NCBI GenBank assembly: GCA_030669265.1
Contig: DAOVDY010000027.1
Location: forward strand, 1 to 7,706
Reading direction: 5' to 3'
Length of the DNA stretch: 7,706 nucleotides
Origin: Desulfobacteraceae bacterium
Lineage (GTDB): Bacteria; Desulfobacterota; DSM-4660; Desulfatiglandales; B25-G16
Shown here piece after piece: positions 1 through 6,797 of the stretch. How positions within the stretch are numbered: position 1 is the first letter of the stretch; each line of letters starts with the position of its first letter. The position numbers and the translations under genes were made by a program. A model generated the notes under the pieces. It ran no database searches. It was not told the DNA's origin and saw only the letters and a program-made list of their open reading frames with translations.

Positions 1-831
1 AAACAATACGGGCTTTTTTCATCACAGGGGGAATTCAACCTGAGCGGGTTTGAAGATACCCTTCAGGAAGAGGCTAAAAAAAGAGAAAAAATCGTCGTAC
101 TTCTAAATTTCCCTAACAATCCCACAGGATATACACCAACAAAGGAAGAAGGAAAGAGGATTGTCGAGATCTTACTTAATCTGGCAGAAAAAGGCACCAA
201 CGTTTTAGTACTTTTAGATGATGCCTACTTTGGACTTTTTTATGATGATAATTCGATGAAAGAATCCCTTTTTGCATTACTTACCGGGGTCCATCCGAGA
301 ATAATGGCCATAAAACTAGATGGGGGAACCAAGGAGAACTATATGTGGGGACTGAGGGTAGGATTTATTACCTATGGCGCTTTATTAAAGAGCAATTCCA
401 ACAACTGCTATGATGCCTTGGAGAGAAAGACCGCTGGTGCTGTGAGGGGCAGCATATCAAACAGCCCTCATCTGAGCCAATCCATCCTCCTTGGCTCCCT
501 TAATTCAGAAAACTACAAAGCAGAAAAAGAGGAAAAATTCACTATATTGTTAAACAGGGCAACCCGGGTTAAAGAAGTACTTGCAAATAAAAAATATAAT
601 GATGCCTGGGACGTATACCCTTTTAATTCAGGATATTTTATGTGCCTCAGGCTTCGAACAGTGGATGCTGAAGAATTACGGCTTCATCTTTTAAACAAAT
701 ACGGTGTAGGGGTAATCTCGCTTGGTAAAGGAGATATCAGGATAGCATTCTCCTGTGTTGAAGAAGAAGATATTCAAGATATCTTTGATATAATATTTCA
801 AGGAATTAAAGATCTTGAAATAACTTCTTAA
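1..831 (+). CDS. PLP-dependent class I/II aminotransferase, C-terminal part (5' partial)
   Basis: The frame is open from the first base and codes for 276 residues, so the start lies left of the window. Class I aminotransferases usually have about 390-430 residues, so roughly 110-150 are missing. Fold-type I landmarks are in order: NNPTG at 115-129, LDDAYFG with the PLP-ring aspartate near 217-222, the likely Schiff-base lysine in GGTKENYMWGLRVGF at 331-333, the phosphate-binding arginine of that motif at 355-357, and the substrate-carboxylate arginine in GDIRIAFS at 739-741. The enzyme would move an amino group between an amino acid and a 2-oxo acid in the cytoplasm. The GGTKENY active-site surroundings differ from the common SLSK form, so I do not assign a substrate. 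The next gene begins 32 bp downstream on the same strand with no terminator between, so co-transcription is likely. The family call is secure; the specificity is unknown. Confidence 0.9.
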   Translation, partial: KQYGLFSSQGEFNLSGFEDTLQEEAKKREKIVVLLNFPNNPTGYTPTKEEGKRIVEILLNLAEKGTNVLVLLDDAYFGLFYDDNSMKESLFALLTGVHPRIMAIKLDGGTKENYMWGLRVGFITYGALLKSNSNNCYDALERKTAGAVRGSISNSPHLSQSILLGSLNSENYKAEKEEKFTILLNRATRVKEVLANKKYNDAWDVYPFNSGYFMCLRLRTVDAEELRLHLLNKYGVGVISLGKGDIRIAFSCVEEEDIQDIFDIIFQGIKDLEITS

Positions 832-851
832 AGTTAATTGTTCACTAAAAA

Positions 852-857
852 GAGGAG
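852..857 (+). promoter_or_regulatory. Ribosome binding site of the thiolase gene
   Basis: GAGGAG lies 6 bases before the ATG at 864. It supports 864 as the true start and therefore supports the N-terminal extension being translated. The internal ATG at 1022 has only an AGAGG one base away, which is too close to be a good site. Confidence 0.7.
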
Positions 858-863
858 ATAAAT

Positions 864-2224
864 ATGGAAAAAGTACCACAGAGAGTTGAGAGAAAAATCA
901 CCGAAATCTATGCTGATGCACCGGTTGCAAAATACGGTGAAAGAAAACCTGATTTTACAACCATGGGAAGAAAAATAAAAAATCAATTTAAAAACGTACG
1001 AGAAATAGTAGTGGTAGAGGCATGCAGAACTCCATACGGTCGATCAGGAGGGGTTTTGAAGATTTTACCGCCATGGAGCTCGGTGCCATGGCAATCCAGG
1101 AGGTCCTGAGACGAACTAGTGGTAAGGTCAAGCCAGGAGATGTCGATTATATCTTTATGGGACAGGTTGTACCAGCAGCCTGCGGGCAGGTTCCCGGTAG
1201 ATCTGCTTCAATACTTGCAGGAATTCCTGAATCGGTCCCCACTATTACGGTAAATAAGGTATGCTCTTCTGGAATTAAAACAATTGACCTGGCAACCCAG
1301 ATGATTCAATTGGGAAGGGCTGAGATATGTATAGCCGGTGGACAGGAAAGTATGAGCAACTGCCCGTATGCCCTTACAGAGATGAGGTGGGGGGTAAGAA
1401 TGGGACTTAAGAGTCGGCCGGCACTTGATCTGATGGTATATGATGGCTTATGGGACCCATTCTACGACCGGCATATGGCTATTCACGGCTCGGAGGTCGG
1501 TGATGAATTTGGTTTTAACCGTGAAGAGCAAGATGAGTGGGCCTGTCATTCACAGATGGCAGCAGTTGAGGCCATGAAGGCCGGGAGATTGGATGATGAG
1601 ACATTTCCGGTAGAGGCCAAAAAGGGTAAAGAGGTGGTTATTATTGACAAAGATGAACCGCCCAGACCATATACTACAATGGAAGGGCTGGCAAAATTAC
1701 CAGCTGTTTTCGGACATACGAGCATGGTTACTGGCCAAGCAGGAAGTGTAACTGCCGGAAACGCCCCGGGCATCAATGATGGGGGAGATGTATGTCTGTT
1801 GATGAGCAGAGAAATGGCAAATGAGCTTGGTCTGAAGCCTTTATTCACCATATTAGATTATGCTGAAGTCTCTCAACCCACAAAGGATATTGCCACTGTT
1901 CCGGGACTGGCCATAAAAAAGGTGTTTGAACAGAATGATATGACGATTGACCAAATTGACCTTATCGAAATCAATGAAGCGTTCGCCGCTGTTGTATTAG
2001 TCAGCGCTCAAACAATTCTGGGACTCACCAAGGAGCAGATTTTTGCGAAGGTTAATGTTAACGGAAGCGCTATTGCCTATGGCCATCCTATCGGAGCAAC
2101 CGGAGCAAGAATAGTTATGACACTTGCCTACGAACTGAGGCGAAGAGGCGGCGGAATTGGCATATGTGGTATCTGTTCGGGTTCTGCCCAGGGAGATTCT
2201 ATGCTTATAAAAGTCGAGCCGTAA
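864..2224 (+). CDS. Thiolase (acetyl-CoA C-acyltransferase family), N-terminally extended and frameshifted
   Basis: Thiolases condense or cleave acyl-CoAs (two acetyl-CoA to acetoacetyl-CoA, or the last step of beta-oxidation). The gene is read in two frames. The first (864 to about 1055) gives REIVVVEACRTPYGRSGG, the normal first strand and loop of the family. The second (about 1055 to 2224) continues with FEDFTAMELGAMAIQEVLRR and the rest of the fold. All catalytic signatures are in the second part: nucleophile Cys in NKVCSSG at 1262-1264, NEAF at 1973-1984, His in GHPIGATGAR at 2084-2086, and the second Cys in CSGSAQGD at 2174-2176. Restoring one base gives about 453 residues against the usual 390 or so; the excess is a charged, Lys/Arg-rich stretch of about 45 residues before REIVVV. 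Without the frame join, a product starting at 1022 would lack the first beta strand. It could be a sequencing error, a recent pseudogene or, less likely, recoding. Family certain; acetyl- versus long-chain specificity not determinable. Confidence 0.9.
1047..1064 (+). other. Apparent single-base deletion (frame break) in the thiolase gene
   Basis: Homology to the thiolase N-terminus passes from the frame of 864 to the frame of 1022 in this short stretch. One extra G in the G4 run at 1050-1053 would read SGGGFEDFTAMELG; one extra G after 1060 would read SGGVLKDFTAMELG. Both fit the family pattern GG-x-(F/L)-(K/E)-D, so the exact site cannot be fixed. The G4-T4 homopolymers make an indel error plausible. 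The run overlaps AGGAGGGG (1046-1053), a Shine-Dalgarno-like sequence. Confidence 0.8.
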
Positions 2225-2229
2225 AAAAA

Positions 2230-2274
2230 CAGGAGGGATGACCTTCAGGTCATTCCTCCTGACGTTATTTTTTT
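2230..2274 (+). terminator. Rho-independent terminator, probably bidirectional
   Basis: A 14-bp stem (2230-2243 with 2248-2261, one G-U wobble) closes a TTCA loop and is followed by a T-rich tail ending in seven Ts (2268-2274). It begins 5 bases after the thiolase stop codon. Seven As at 2223-2229 form a T tract for the other strand, so the same hairpin can end the convergent minus-strand unit whose last stop is at 2319. The stretch 2275-2318 shows nothing further. Confidence 0.88.
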
Positions 2275-2318
2275 ACTTCCTTTGGTAAAAAAATCTGTTT
2301 TTCTCACCACCACATTTA

Positions 2319-2717
2319 CTACAGCTCTGCGGCTAATAAACTGGCCTTTTTGGTTGTCTCTTTCAATCGTAAAACCATGGTTCTAATTAAGCTCTTTAAC
2401 TGTGGCGACAATAATTCATACTCCTTTTCCAGTCTCTCCTTGTCCAAAATGCCTAATCGTACCACACCCTCTGATATTACAAAGGCTGTACGCAATTGCT
2501 GTGTCTTTAATAAAAAAGGGATTTCCCCTATAATAGCGCCTTCTTTCAGGGTATCAATTGTTGCCAATCCCTTTGGGGTGCGCTTTTTAACCTTTACCTT
2601 CCCTTCCAAAACAACATATAGCCAATCCCCTTTAGCGTCCTCCTCAATTATGGTCACATTGGGTTGAACAACCTCTTCTTTCACAATATATGCATATATA
2701 ATACTGTCTATTGCCAT
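2319..2717 (-). CDS. Stand-alone cyclic-nucleotide-binding domain protein
   Basis: This 132-residue protein is essentially one CRP-type cyclic-nucleotide-binding beta-roll: IIEEDAKGDWLYVVLEGKV at about residues 23-41, IIGEIPFL at 62-69 and LRTAFV at 75-80, then a helical tail. The Gly-Glu (64-65) and Arg-Thr-Ala (76-78) match the phosphate-binding cassette positions that hold the cyclic phosphate in CRP, so ligand binding is plausible but unproven. It has no helix-turn-helix, signal peptide or membrane segment, so it probably acts through protein contacts in the cytoplasm. It starts 17 bp after the stop of the cNMP-PilZ gene, whose tail resembles it (RL-x2-EY followed by a long helix), suggesting tandem duplication. 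AGGAGAG overlaps the upstream stop codon but lies about 13 bases from this ATG; an ATT three codons earlier would sit closer. The start is therefore slightly uncertain. Confidence 0.82.
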   Translation of the reverse strand: MAIDSIIYAYIVKEEVVQPNVTIIEEDAKGDWLYVVLEGKVKVKKRTPKGLATIDTLKEGAIIGEIPFLLKTQQLRTAFVISEGVVRLGILDKERLEKEYELLSPQLKSLIRTMVLRLKETTKKASLLAAEL

Positions 2718-2734
2718 CGAAAAAATGATCTCTC

Positions 2735-3505
2735 CTACGACATCATGAAAAAACCTATCTGCTTGAGTGCATCTTTACTAATATTGCTAAATTCTAATCC
2801 TAAAAAAAGACAGCCTGGAACCTTACTTTTTTTCACTGATTTTATTATGGCAACTTCATTGATAGAGCTCCCTGAAGGAAGCTGAAAGCTGATTTTCAAC
2901 TGATTCCCAAGATTATGGTTAAAATTCATAGCATTTCTCTCAATCACCTCAACCCCTAAGCCCATAGGACTTATATCCTTAATAACTCCATGCAAGTCGA
3001 CGTGAGATGAATGGGTTGCTGATCGGTAATTACATTCCTGACCAAAATTTTTTCTGAAATATCTCCGTTTATTGCTTTTTTTCTCTGCTGTTATTCTTTC
3101 CTCCTTGCTTTGCCTTTTCCTGGCAGTTAATTCATCAATGACCCTGTTCATCCTCAGCAATCTATTCAGGGTCTGTTGCGTGATATATCTCAATATGGCA
3201 GGCATGGCCTTATATTCCTCAGTAAGCCGTGCAGGATGCCAGACCTCGAGCTCAACATCATCTATTGCTTCAACAGATGCGGATCGTGGTTCAAGGAGAA
3301 AATTAAAAAATGTCATCTCTCCAAACACCTCTCCTCTGACGAGGGTAGCCAGGGGAATAATGGTATTATTTGACTTTTTAAAGATTCGTACATGCCCCTT
3401 AAAAATCTTATAAATCGAAATCCCATAATCTCCCTCTTTAATTATTAGATCACCTTTTGAATACGATAGATGAACAACTGGAGGTATCGTTTTCTTTTCA
3501 GTCAT
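2735..3505 (-). CDS. Cyclic-nucleotide-binding domain fused to a PilZ (c-di-GMP) domain
   Basis: This 256-residue soluble protein joins two second-messenger modules. Residues about 10-115 form a CRP-like beta-roll with a good phosphate-binding cassette (FGEMTFF at 61-67, then RSA at 74-76). A helical, charged linker follows at about 105-145. Residues about 146-250 form a PilZ domain, with the c-di-GMP-binding RxxxR pair at R147 and R151 (KRRYFRKNF), DISPMG at 177-182 as the DxSxxG motif, and GLEF near 236-239. All key ligand residues are present in both domains. There is no DNA-binding, kinase or cyclase domain, so it most likely integrates two nucleotide signals and acts on a partner protein, perhaps for motility, adhesion or envelope functions; the target is not visible here. 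It is the first gene of a two-gene minus-strand unit. AAGG lies about 9 bases before the ATG. The domain calls are firm; the ligand of the N-terminal domain is inferred. Confidence 0.88.
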   Translation of the reverse strand: MTEKKTIPPVVHLSYSKGDLIIKEGDYGISIYKIFKGHVRIFKKSNNTIIPLATLVRGEVFGEMTFFNFLLEPRSASVEAIDDVELEVWHPARLTEEYKAMPAILRYITQQTLNRLLRMNRVIDELTARKRQSKEERITAEKKSNKRRYFRKNFGQECNYRSATHSSHVDLHGVIKDISPMGLGVEVIERNAMNFNHNLGNQLKISFQLPSGSSINEVAIIKSVKKSKVPGCLFLGLEFSNISKDALKQIGFFMMS

Positions 3506-3570
3506 GTATCAAACCTTATGCTAAACCAAGAGAAATACTTGAAAAATGTTACAATAATTCTACACGATAT

Positions 3571-3599
3571 AAGATAAAAGAGATATTTTTATTTGTCCA
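3571..3599 (-). promoter_or_regulatory. Candidate sigma70-type promoter for the cNMP/PilZ unit
   Basis: On the minus strand TGGACA (3599-3594) and TATCTT (3576-3571) are separated by 17 bases. This is one mismatch to the -35 and two to the -10 consensus. Transcription would begin about 60 bases before the ATG at 3505. The region is AT-rich, so chance matches are likely. Confidence 0.3.
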
Positions 3600-3688
3600 G
3601 AATAAATTTCCCTTTACGAGTAACTGATCTTACAATCCAGGTAAAAATATGATAAACATTGTAGATATATAAAATCTAATAGTAACTG

Positions 3689-3739
3689 TTCATCCCGATT
3701 TATCGGGATTATCCGTTGTTCCCGATATATCGGGATGAA
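3689..3739. repeat. Nested inverted repeats with two CCCGAT...ATCGGG palindromes
   Basis: Two palindromes stand 10 bases apart: ATCCCGAT-TT-ATCGGGAT at 3692-3709, and the perfect 16-base TCCCGATATATCGGGA at 3720-3735. In addition TTCATCCCGAT (3689-3699) is the exact inverse of ATCGGGATGAA (3729-3739), so the segment can fold as two small hairpins or one long one. No T tract follows, so it does not resemble a terminator. A direct repeat GGTGAAC (3741-3747 and 3755-3761) lies next to it. It ends about 40 bases before the helicase start. It could be a dispersed REP/MITE-like element or a twofold-symmetric protein-binding site. The rest of the divergent 3506-3780 gap is AT-rich, with no other gene or convincing plus-strand promoter seen. 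Confidence 0.75.
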
Positions 3740-3780
3740 TGGTGAACTCCCAACGGTGAACGCTTACATCTAATACAACC

Positions 3781-6630
3781 ATGAGGCACATGCAATTATC
3801 GGAATTTGTTGAACAAATAAAAAAATCAACGGGTCTTGGCCCTCAGGTAGTCTATCATCGCTATCTTTCTCACCAAGACCCTCAATACGATCAGAGCACA
3901 CCCTTCTCTCAAACCGTTTTAGATCTCCTTCAAAAATGTAATATCAAAGCATTGTATGTTCACCAGACCGAGGCCATCGGGAAATTACAAGCAGGTAAAG
4001 ATATCATAGTATCTACCCCTACTGCCAGTGGGAAAAGCCTTATCTATAATGTTGGTGTCATTGAAACAATATTACAAACGCCAGCAGCGCGAGCCCTGTA
4101 TATCTTTCCTCTTAAGGCCTTGGAACAGGATCAGCTAAAAAATCTCCATGATTTTACCTCTGGGCTCCAGAAACACCAGATCAGTGCAGCCATTTATGAT
4201 GGCGATACATCAACAGGCGACAGAAAGAGGATTAAAGAGAAGGTTCCAAATATCATCCTGACTAATCCTGACATGCTCCATATAGGCATTCTTGCCTATC
4301 ACGAAGCATGGGCTGAGTTTTTTTCTAATCTGGCCTTTGTTATTATTGATGAAGTTCATACGTATCGGGGAATTTTCGGCTCACATCTTGCACAGATATT
4401 GAGAAGATTAAAAAGAATTTGCCTTCTCTATAATACCACACCACAATTTATCCTTTCCTCAGCCACTATCCAAAATCCTCATGATTTTGGCAAAAGCCTG
4501 ATAGATAAAGAAGCAGAAGTGATTTCCCACAGTGGTGCCCCGAAATCCGGACAGTATTTTGTATTTCTCAATCCCTTGACCAGCACCAATTTTTTAGCCA
4601 CGCAATTATTTATCCAATGTCTTAATGCTCACTTTAGAACCATTGCATTCACCCAATCCAGAAAGGTCACCGAGCTCATTCATATGTGGATTAAACAACT
4701 GGCGCCAGATTTAAAGGATAAGGTCAGCTCATACAGGGCTGGCTTTTTACCTGAAGAACGCCGCAGTATTGAAAAAAGGCTCACAAATGGAAATCTGCTT
4801 GGTGTTATATCGACTAGTGCCCTGGAGATGGGAATTGATATTGGGTACCTGGATGTATGTATATTAGTCGGATACCCGGGAACCATCATTAATACTTGGC
4901 AAAGAGGAGGAAGAGTGGGGCGTTCCGGAAGAGACTCTCTCGTAATCCTGGTTGCCAATCAAGATGCCCTGGATCAGTACTTTATGCAACATCCAGCCTG
5001 CTTTTTTGACCAATCCTTTGAAGCTGCAGTCATTGATCCGGACAATGCCCATATTATACGGGCCCATTTACCCTGTGCAGCAGCAGAAAATCCTCTCACC
5101 TTGCAGGATAGCCAATTCTGGCACAATGGTCTCATTGATCATTGTGATTTCTTAGAATCGGTTGGTGAGCTTAGCAGAACAAGTGAAGGGAAACCGGTAT
5201 GGTTTGCTACCAAAAAAAGGCCACATCTGAGGGTAAACATACGCTCAATTGGTGAGAGCTACACCATATTTGATGCGAAAACAGGAAAGGCGATAGGCAC
5301 TGCTGATGGCATACGAGCCTTCAAAGAGTGTCACCCGGGCGCAATATACCTTCATAGGGCCAGTCCATATCTCGTAGAGAAATTAATCATCAAGAAAAAA
5401 AACATTATTGCTCAACAAACAGAACTGAAATATTTTACTCGAATACGATCTGAAAAAGAAACCGAGATTATCAAGATTACCAGGAGCCAACCAAAAGGGC
5501 AATTTGTTGTTAAACTCGGCAATCTTACCGTGACAGAAACAATAACCGGGTATGAGAAAAGGAGGACCCCCGGGCAGGAATTGATTGGTGTTTTCCCACT
5601 TGAGCTCCCTCCCCAGACATTTGAGACGGTAGGTCTCTGGGTTATTATCGAAGATAGCATTAAAAAAATGGTGAAAGACAGAGGGTACCACTTTATGGGG
5701 GGTATTCATGCCATAGAACATGCAGCCATTAGCCTCTTTCCCATTTTTGCATTATGTGATAGAAATGATCTTGGAGGAATCTCATACACGTTTCATCCCC
5801 AGGTAGAAAAATCAGCGGTATTCATTTATGATTCCTATCCAGGGGGTGTAGGGCTCGCCCAGAGGGGTTTCGATATAATCCTGGATCTATTAAATCAGAC
5901 ACTGGAGCTTATTAAAAACTGTCCGTGCGAGCAAGGCTGCCCCTCATGTATATATTCCCCAAAGTGCGGTTCAGGCAATAAACCTTTAGATAAAAACGCT
6001 GCGTTACTGATTTTAGAGGCCCTGACAGGCGTGATACCTTTGTCAGATATTCCTGCTATTTCAGGAGAGGAAAAAAAAGATCCTCTCTTTCCGGTACATA
6101 AAGAAATGGTAGCTAAAGTGGTGGATAAAAAAAGAATTTGCTATTTTGATTTAGAAACGCAGAAATCAGCCGAAGACGTAGGTGGGTGGCAGAATACACA
6201 CCTGATGATGGTATCTGTGGCTGTAGTATTCGATAGCCTGGATGAGTGTTTTTATACCTTCACAGAAGATCAAATAGATGCGTTAATTGAACACCTCACC
6301 GCAGCTGATCTTGTGGTTGGGTTTAATTGTAAAAGATTTGATTATGCAGTACTTGGAGCCTACACCAACCACAATTTACATACCATACCAACATTTGATA
6401 TACTTGAGGATATCTACAATAGGCTTGGATACAGGTTAAGTCTTGATCACCTGGCGCAAGAGAGCCTCAATAAAGAAAAATCGGCGAATGGGCTTAAGGC
6501 CCTGGAATGGTTCAAGGCAGGGGAGATAGAAAAATTAACTGACTATTGCAAACAGGATGTTGCACTAACCAGAGATCTTTTCCTGTATGGTCTGGAAAAG
6601 GGATGCCTTGTCTATGTGAACAAAAATTAA
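3781..6630 (+). CDS. mrfA: MrfA/YprA-type DEVH helicase fused to a YprB/MrfB-type DEDD exonuclease
   Basis: A 949-residue soluble protein in three parts. (1) Superfamily 2 helicase core, about 40-400: Walker A TASGKS at 81-86, DEVH at 190-193, SAT at 227-229, SALEMGIDIG before motif VI, and QRGGRVGRSGR at 374-384. (2) A middle region ending in the DUF1998-type Cys cluster C714, C716, C720, C723, C729 (CPCEQGCPSC), typical of MrfA and a likely metal site. (3) After a linker of about 762-784, an RNase H-like exonuclease with D790 and E792 (YFDLET), D854 (GFNCKRFD) and D926 with Y922 (DYCKQD), a complete DEDDy set. In B. subtilis MrfA (3'-5' DNA helicase) and MrfB (exonuclease) are separate proteins of a UvrA-independent mitomycin-damage repair pathway; by inference this fusion unwinds and trims damaged DNA. 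No clear Shine-Dalgarno precedes 3781, and the ATG at 3790 is an alternative start; an in-frame stop at 3757 excludes anything much longer. Confidence 0.9.
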   Translation: MRHMQLSEFVEQIKKSTGLGPQVVYHRYLSHQDPQYDQSTPFSQTVLDLLQKCNIKALYVHQTEAIGKLQAGKDIIVSTPTASGKSLIYNVGVIETILQTPAARALYIFPLKALEQDQLKNLHDFTSGLQKHQISAAIYDGDTSTGDRKRIKEKVPNIILTNPDMLHIGILAYHEAWAEFFSNLAFVIIDEVHTYRGIFGSHLAQILRRLKRICLLYNTTPQFILSSATIQNPHDFGKSLIDKEAEVISHSGAPKSGQYFVFLNPLTSTNFLATQLFIQCLNAHFRTIAFTQSRKVTELIHMWIKQLAPDLKDKVSSYRAGFLPEERRSIEKRLTNGNLLGVISTSALEMGIDIGYLDVCILVGYPGTIINTWQRGGRVGRSGRDSLVILVANQDALDQYFMQHPACFFDQSFEAAVIDPDNAHIIRAHLPCAAAENPLTLQDSQFWHNGLIDHCDFLESVGELSRTSEGKPVWFATKKRPHLRVNIRSIGESYTIFDAKTGKAIGTADGIRAFKECHPGAIYLHRASPYLVEKLIIKKKNIIAQQTELKYFTRIRSEKETEIIKITRSQPKGQFVVKLGNLTVTETITGYEKRRTPGQELIGVFPLELPPQTFETVGLWVIIEDSIKKMVKDRGYHFMGGIHAIEHAAISLFPIFALCDRNDLGGISYTFHPQVEKSAVFIYDSYPGGVGLAQRGFDIILDLLNQTLELIKNCPCEQGCPSCIYSPKCGSGNKPLDKNAALLILEALTGVIPLSDIPAISGEEKKDPLFPVHKEMVAKVVDKKRICYFDLETQKSAEDVGGWQNTHLMMVSVAVVFDSLDECFYTFTEDQIDALIEHLTAADLVVGFNCKRFDYAVLGAYTNHNLHTIPTFDILEDIYNRLGYRLSLDHLAQESLNKEKSANGLKALEWFKAGEIEKLTDYCKQDVALTRDLFLYGLEKGCLVYVNKN

Positions 6631-6676
6631 AATGAAAGAGTCCGGTTGTTAGTTGATTGGGATATTGGTAAAATAA

Positions 6677-6703
6677 TTGAGGGATTGAGGGATTGAGGGA
6701 TTG
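6677..6703 (+). repeat. Short tandem repeat, 8-bp unit TTGAGGGA x3 plus partial
   Basis: Three exact copies of TTGAGGGA run from 6677 to 6700, followed by TTG of a fourth. It lies in the 167-bp gap between the helicase stop and tatA, upstream of the tatA promoter candidate. It is most likely a slippage-prone intergenic simple repeat. No Rho-independent terminator for the helicase gene is evident in this gap. Confidence 0.8.
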
Positions 6704-6746
6704 TATATGACATATCATGATGGGCACTAAAAAAACCTCACTGATC

Positions 6747-6775
6747 TTGATACGTTGCAAAAACTCCGATATATA
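6747..6775 (+). promoter_or_regulatory. Candidate sigma70-type promoter for tatA
   Basis: TTGATA (6747-6752, one mismatch to the -35 consensus) and TATATA (6770-6775, two mismatches to the -10) are 17 bases apart. TATAAC at 6772-6777 is an alternative -10 with a 19-base spacer. The leader would be only about 15 bases, just holding the ribosome binding site. Confidence 0.45.
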
Positions 6776-6782
6776 ACTAAAT

Positions 6783-6790
6783 AAGGAGGG
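6783..6790 (+). promoter_or_regulatory. Strong ribosome binding site of tatA
   Basis: AAGGAGGG lies 7 bases before the ATG at 6798, a near-perfect Shine-Dalgarno match. It is the strongest in the window and fixes the tatA start, in keeping with a subunit usually needed in many copies. Confidence 0.85.
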
Positions 6791-6797
6791 TAAAGCC

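Noticed and set aside
691..879. Minus-strand open frame opposite the aminotransferase end, and another at 1546-1851 opposite the thiolase.
   Set aside because: Both are antisense to regions with clear enzyme motifs and have no ribosome site or recognisable domain.
1022..1024. ATG at 1022 as the true start of a 400-residue thiolase.
   Set aside because: A start here loses the first strand of the fold, which is present in the other frame, and its AGAGG is only one base away. The upstream start at 864 has a proper ribosome site.
1046..1061. Programmed -1 frameshifting in the thiolase gene, suggested by AGGAGGGG and TTTT.
   Set aside because: No X XXY YYZ heptamer lies in the correct frame, no obvious downstream hairpin was seen, and thiolases are not known to use recoding. 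A base error or mutation is simpler.
3072..3413. Plus-strand open frames opposite the cNMP-PilZ gene (also 3176-3373), and 2350-2667 and 2664-2885 opposite the two regulator genes.
   Set aside because: The minus strand encodes clear cNMP and PilZ domains over the same bases; the plus-strand products have no domain signal.
3692..3735. The two CCCGAT palindromes as a CRISPR array or a terminator.
   Set aside because: There are only two non-identical short units with a 10-base gap, no spacer series and no T tract.
5383..5721. Antisense open frames inside the helicase gene (also 4680-4958 and 4864-5067 minus, 4952-5155 plus).
   Set aside because: They are fully inside a strongly supported gene with continuous domain homology and show no recognisable motif.
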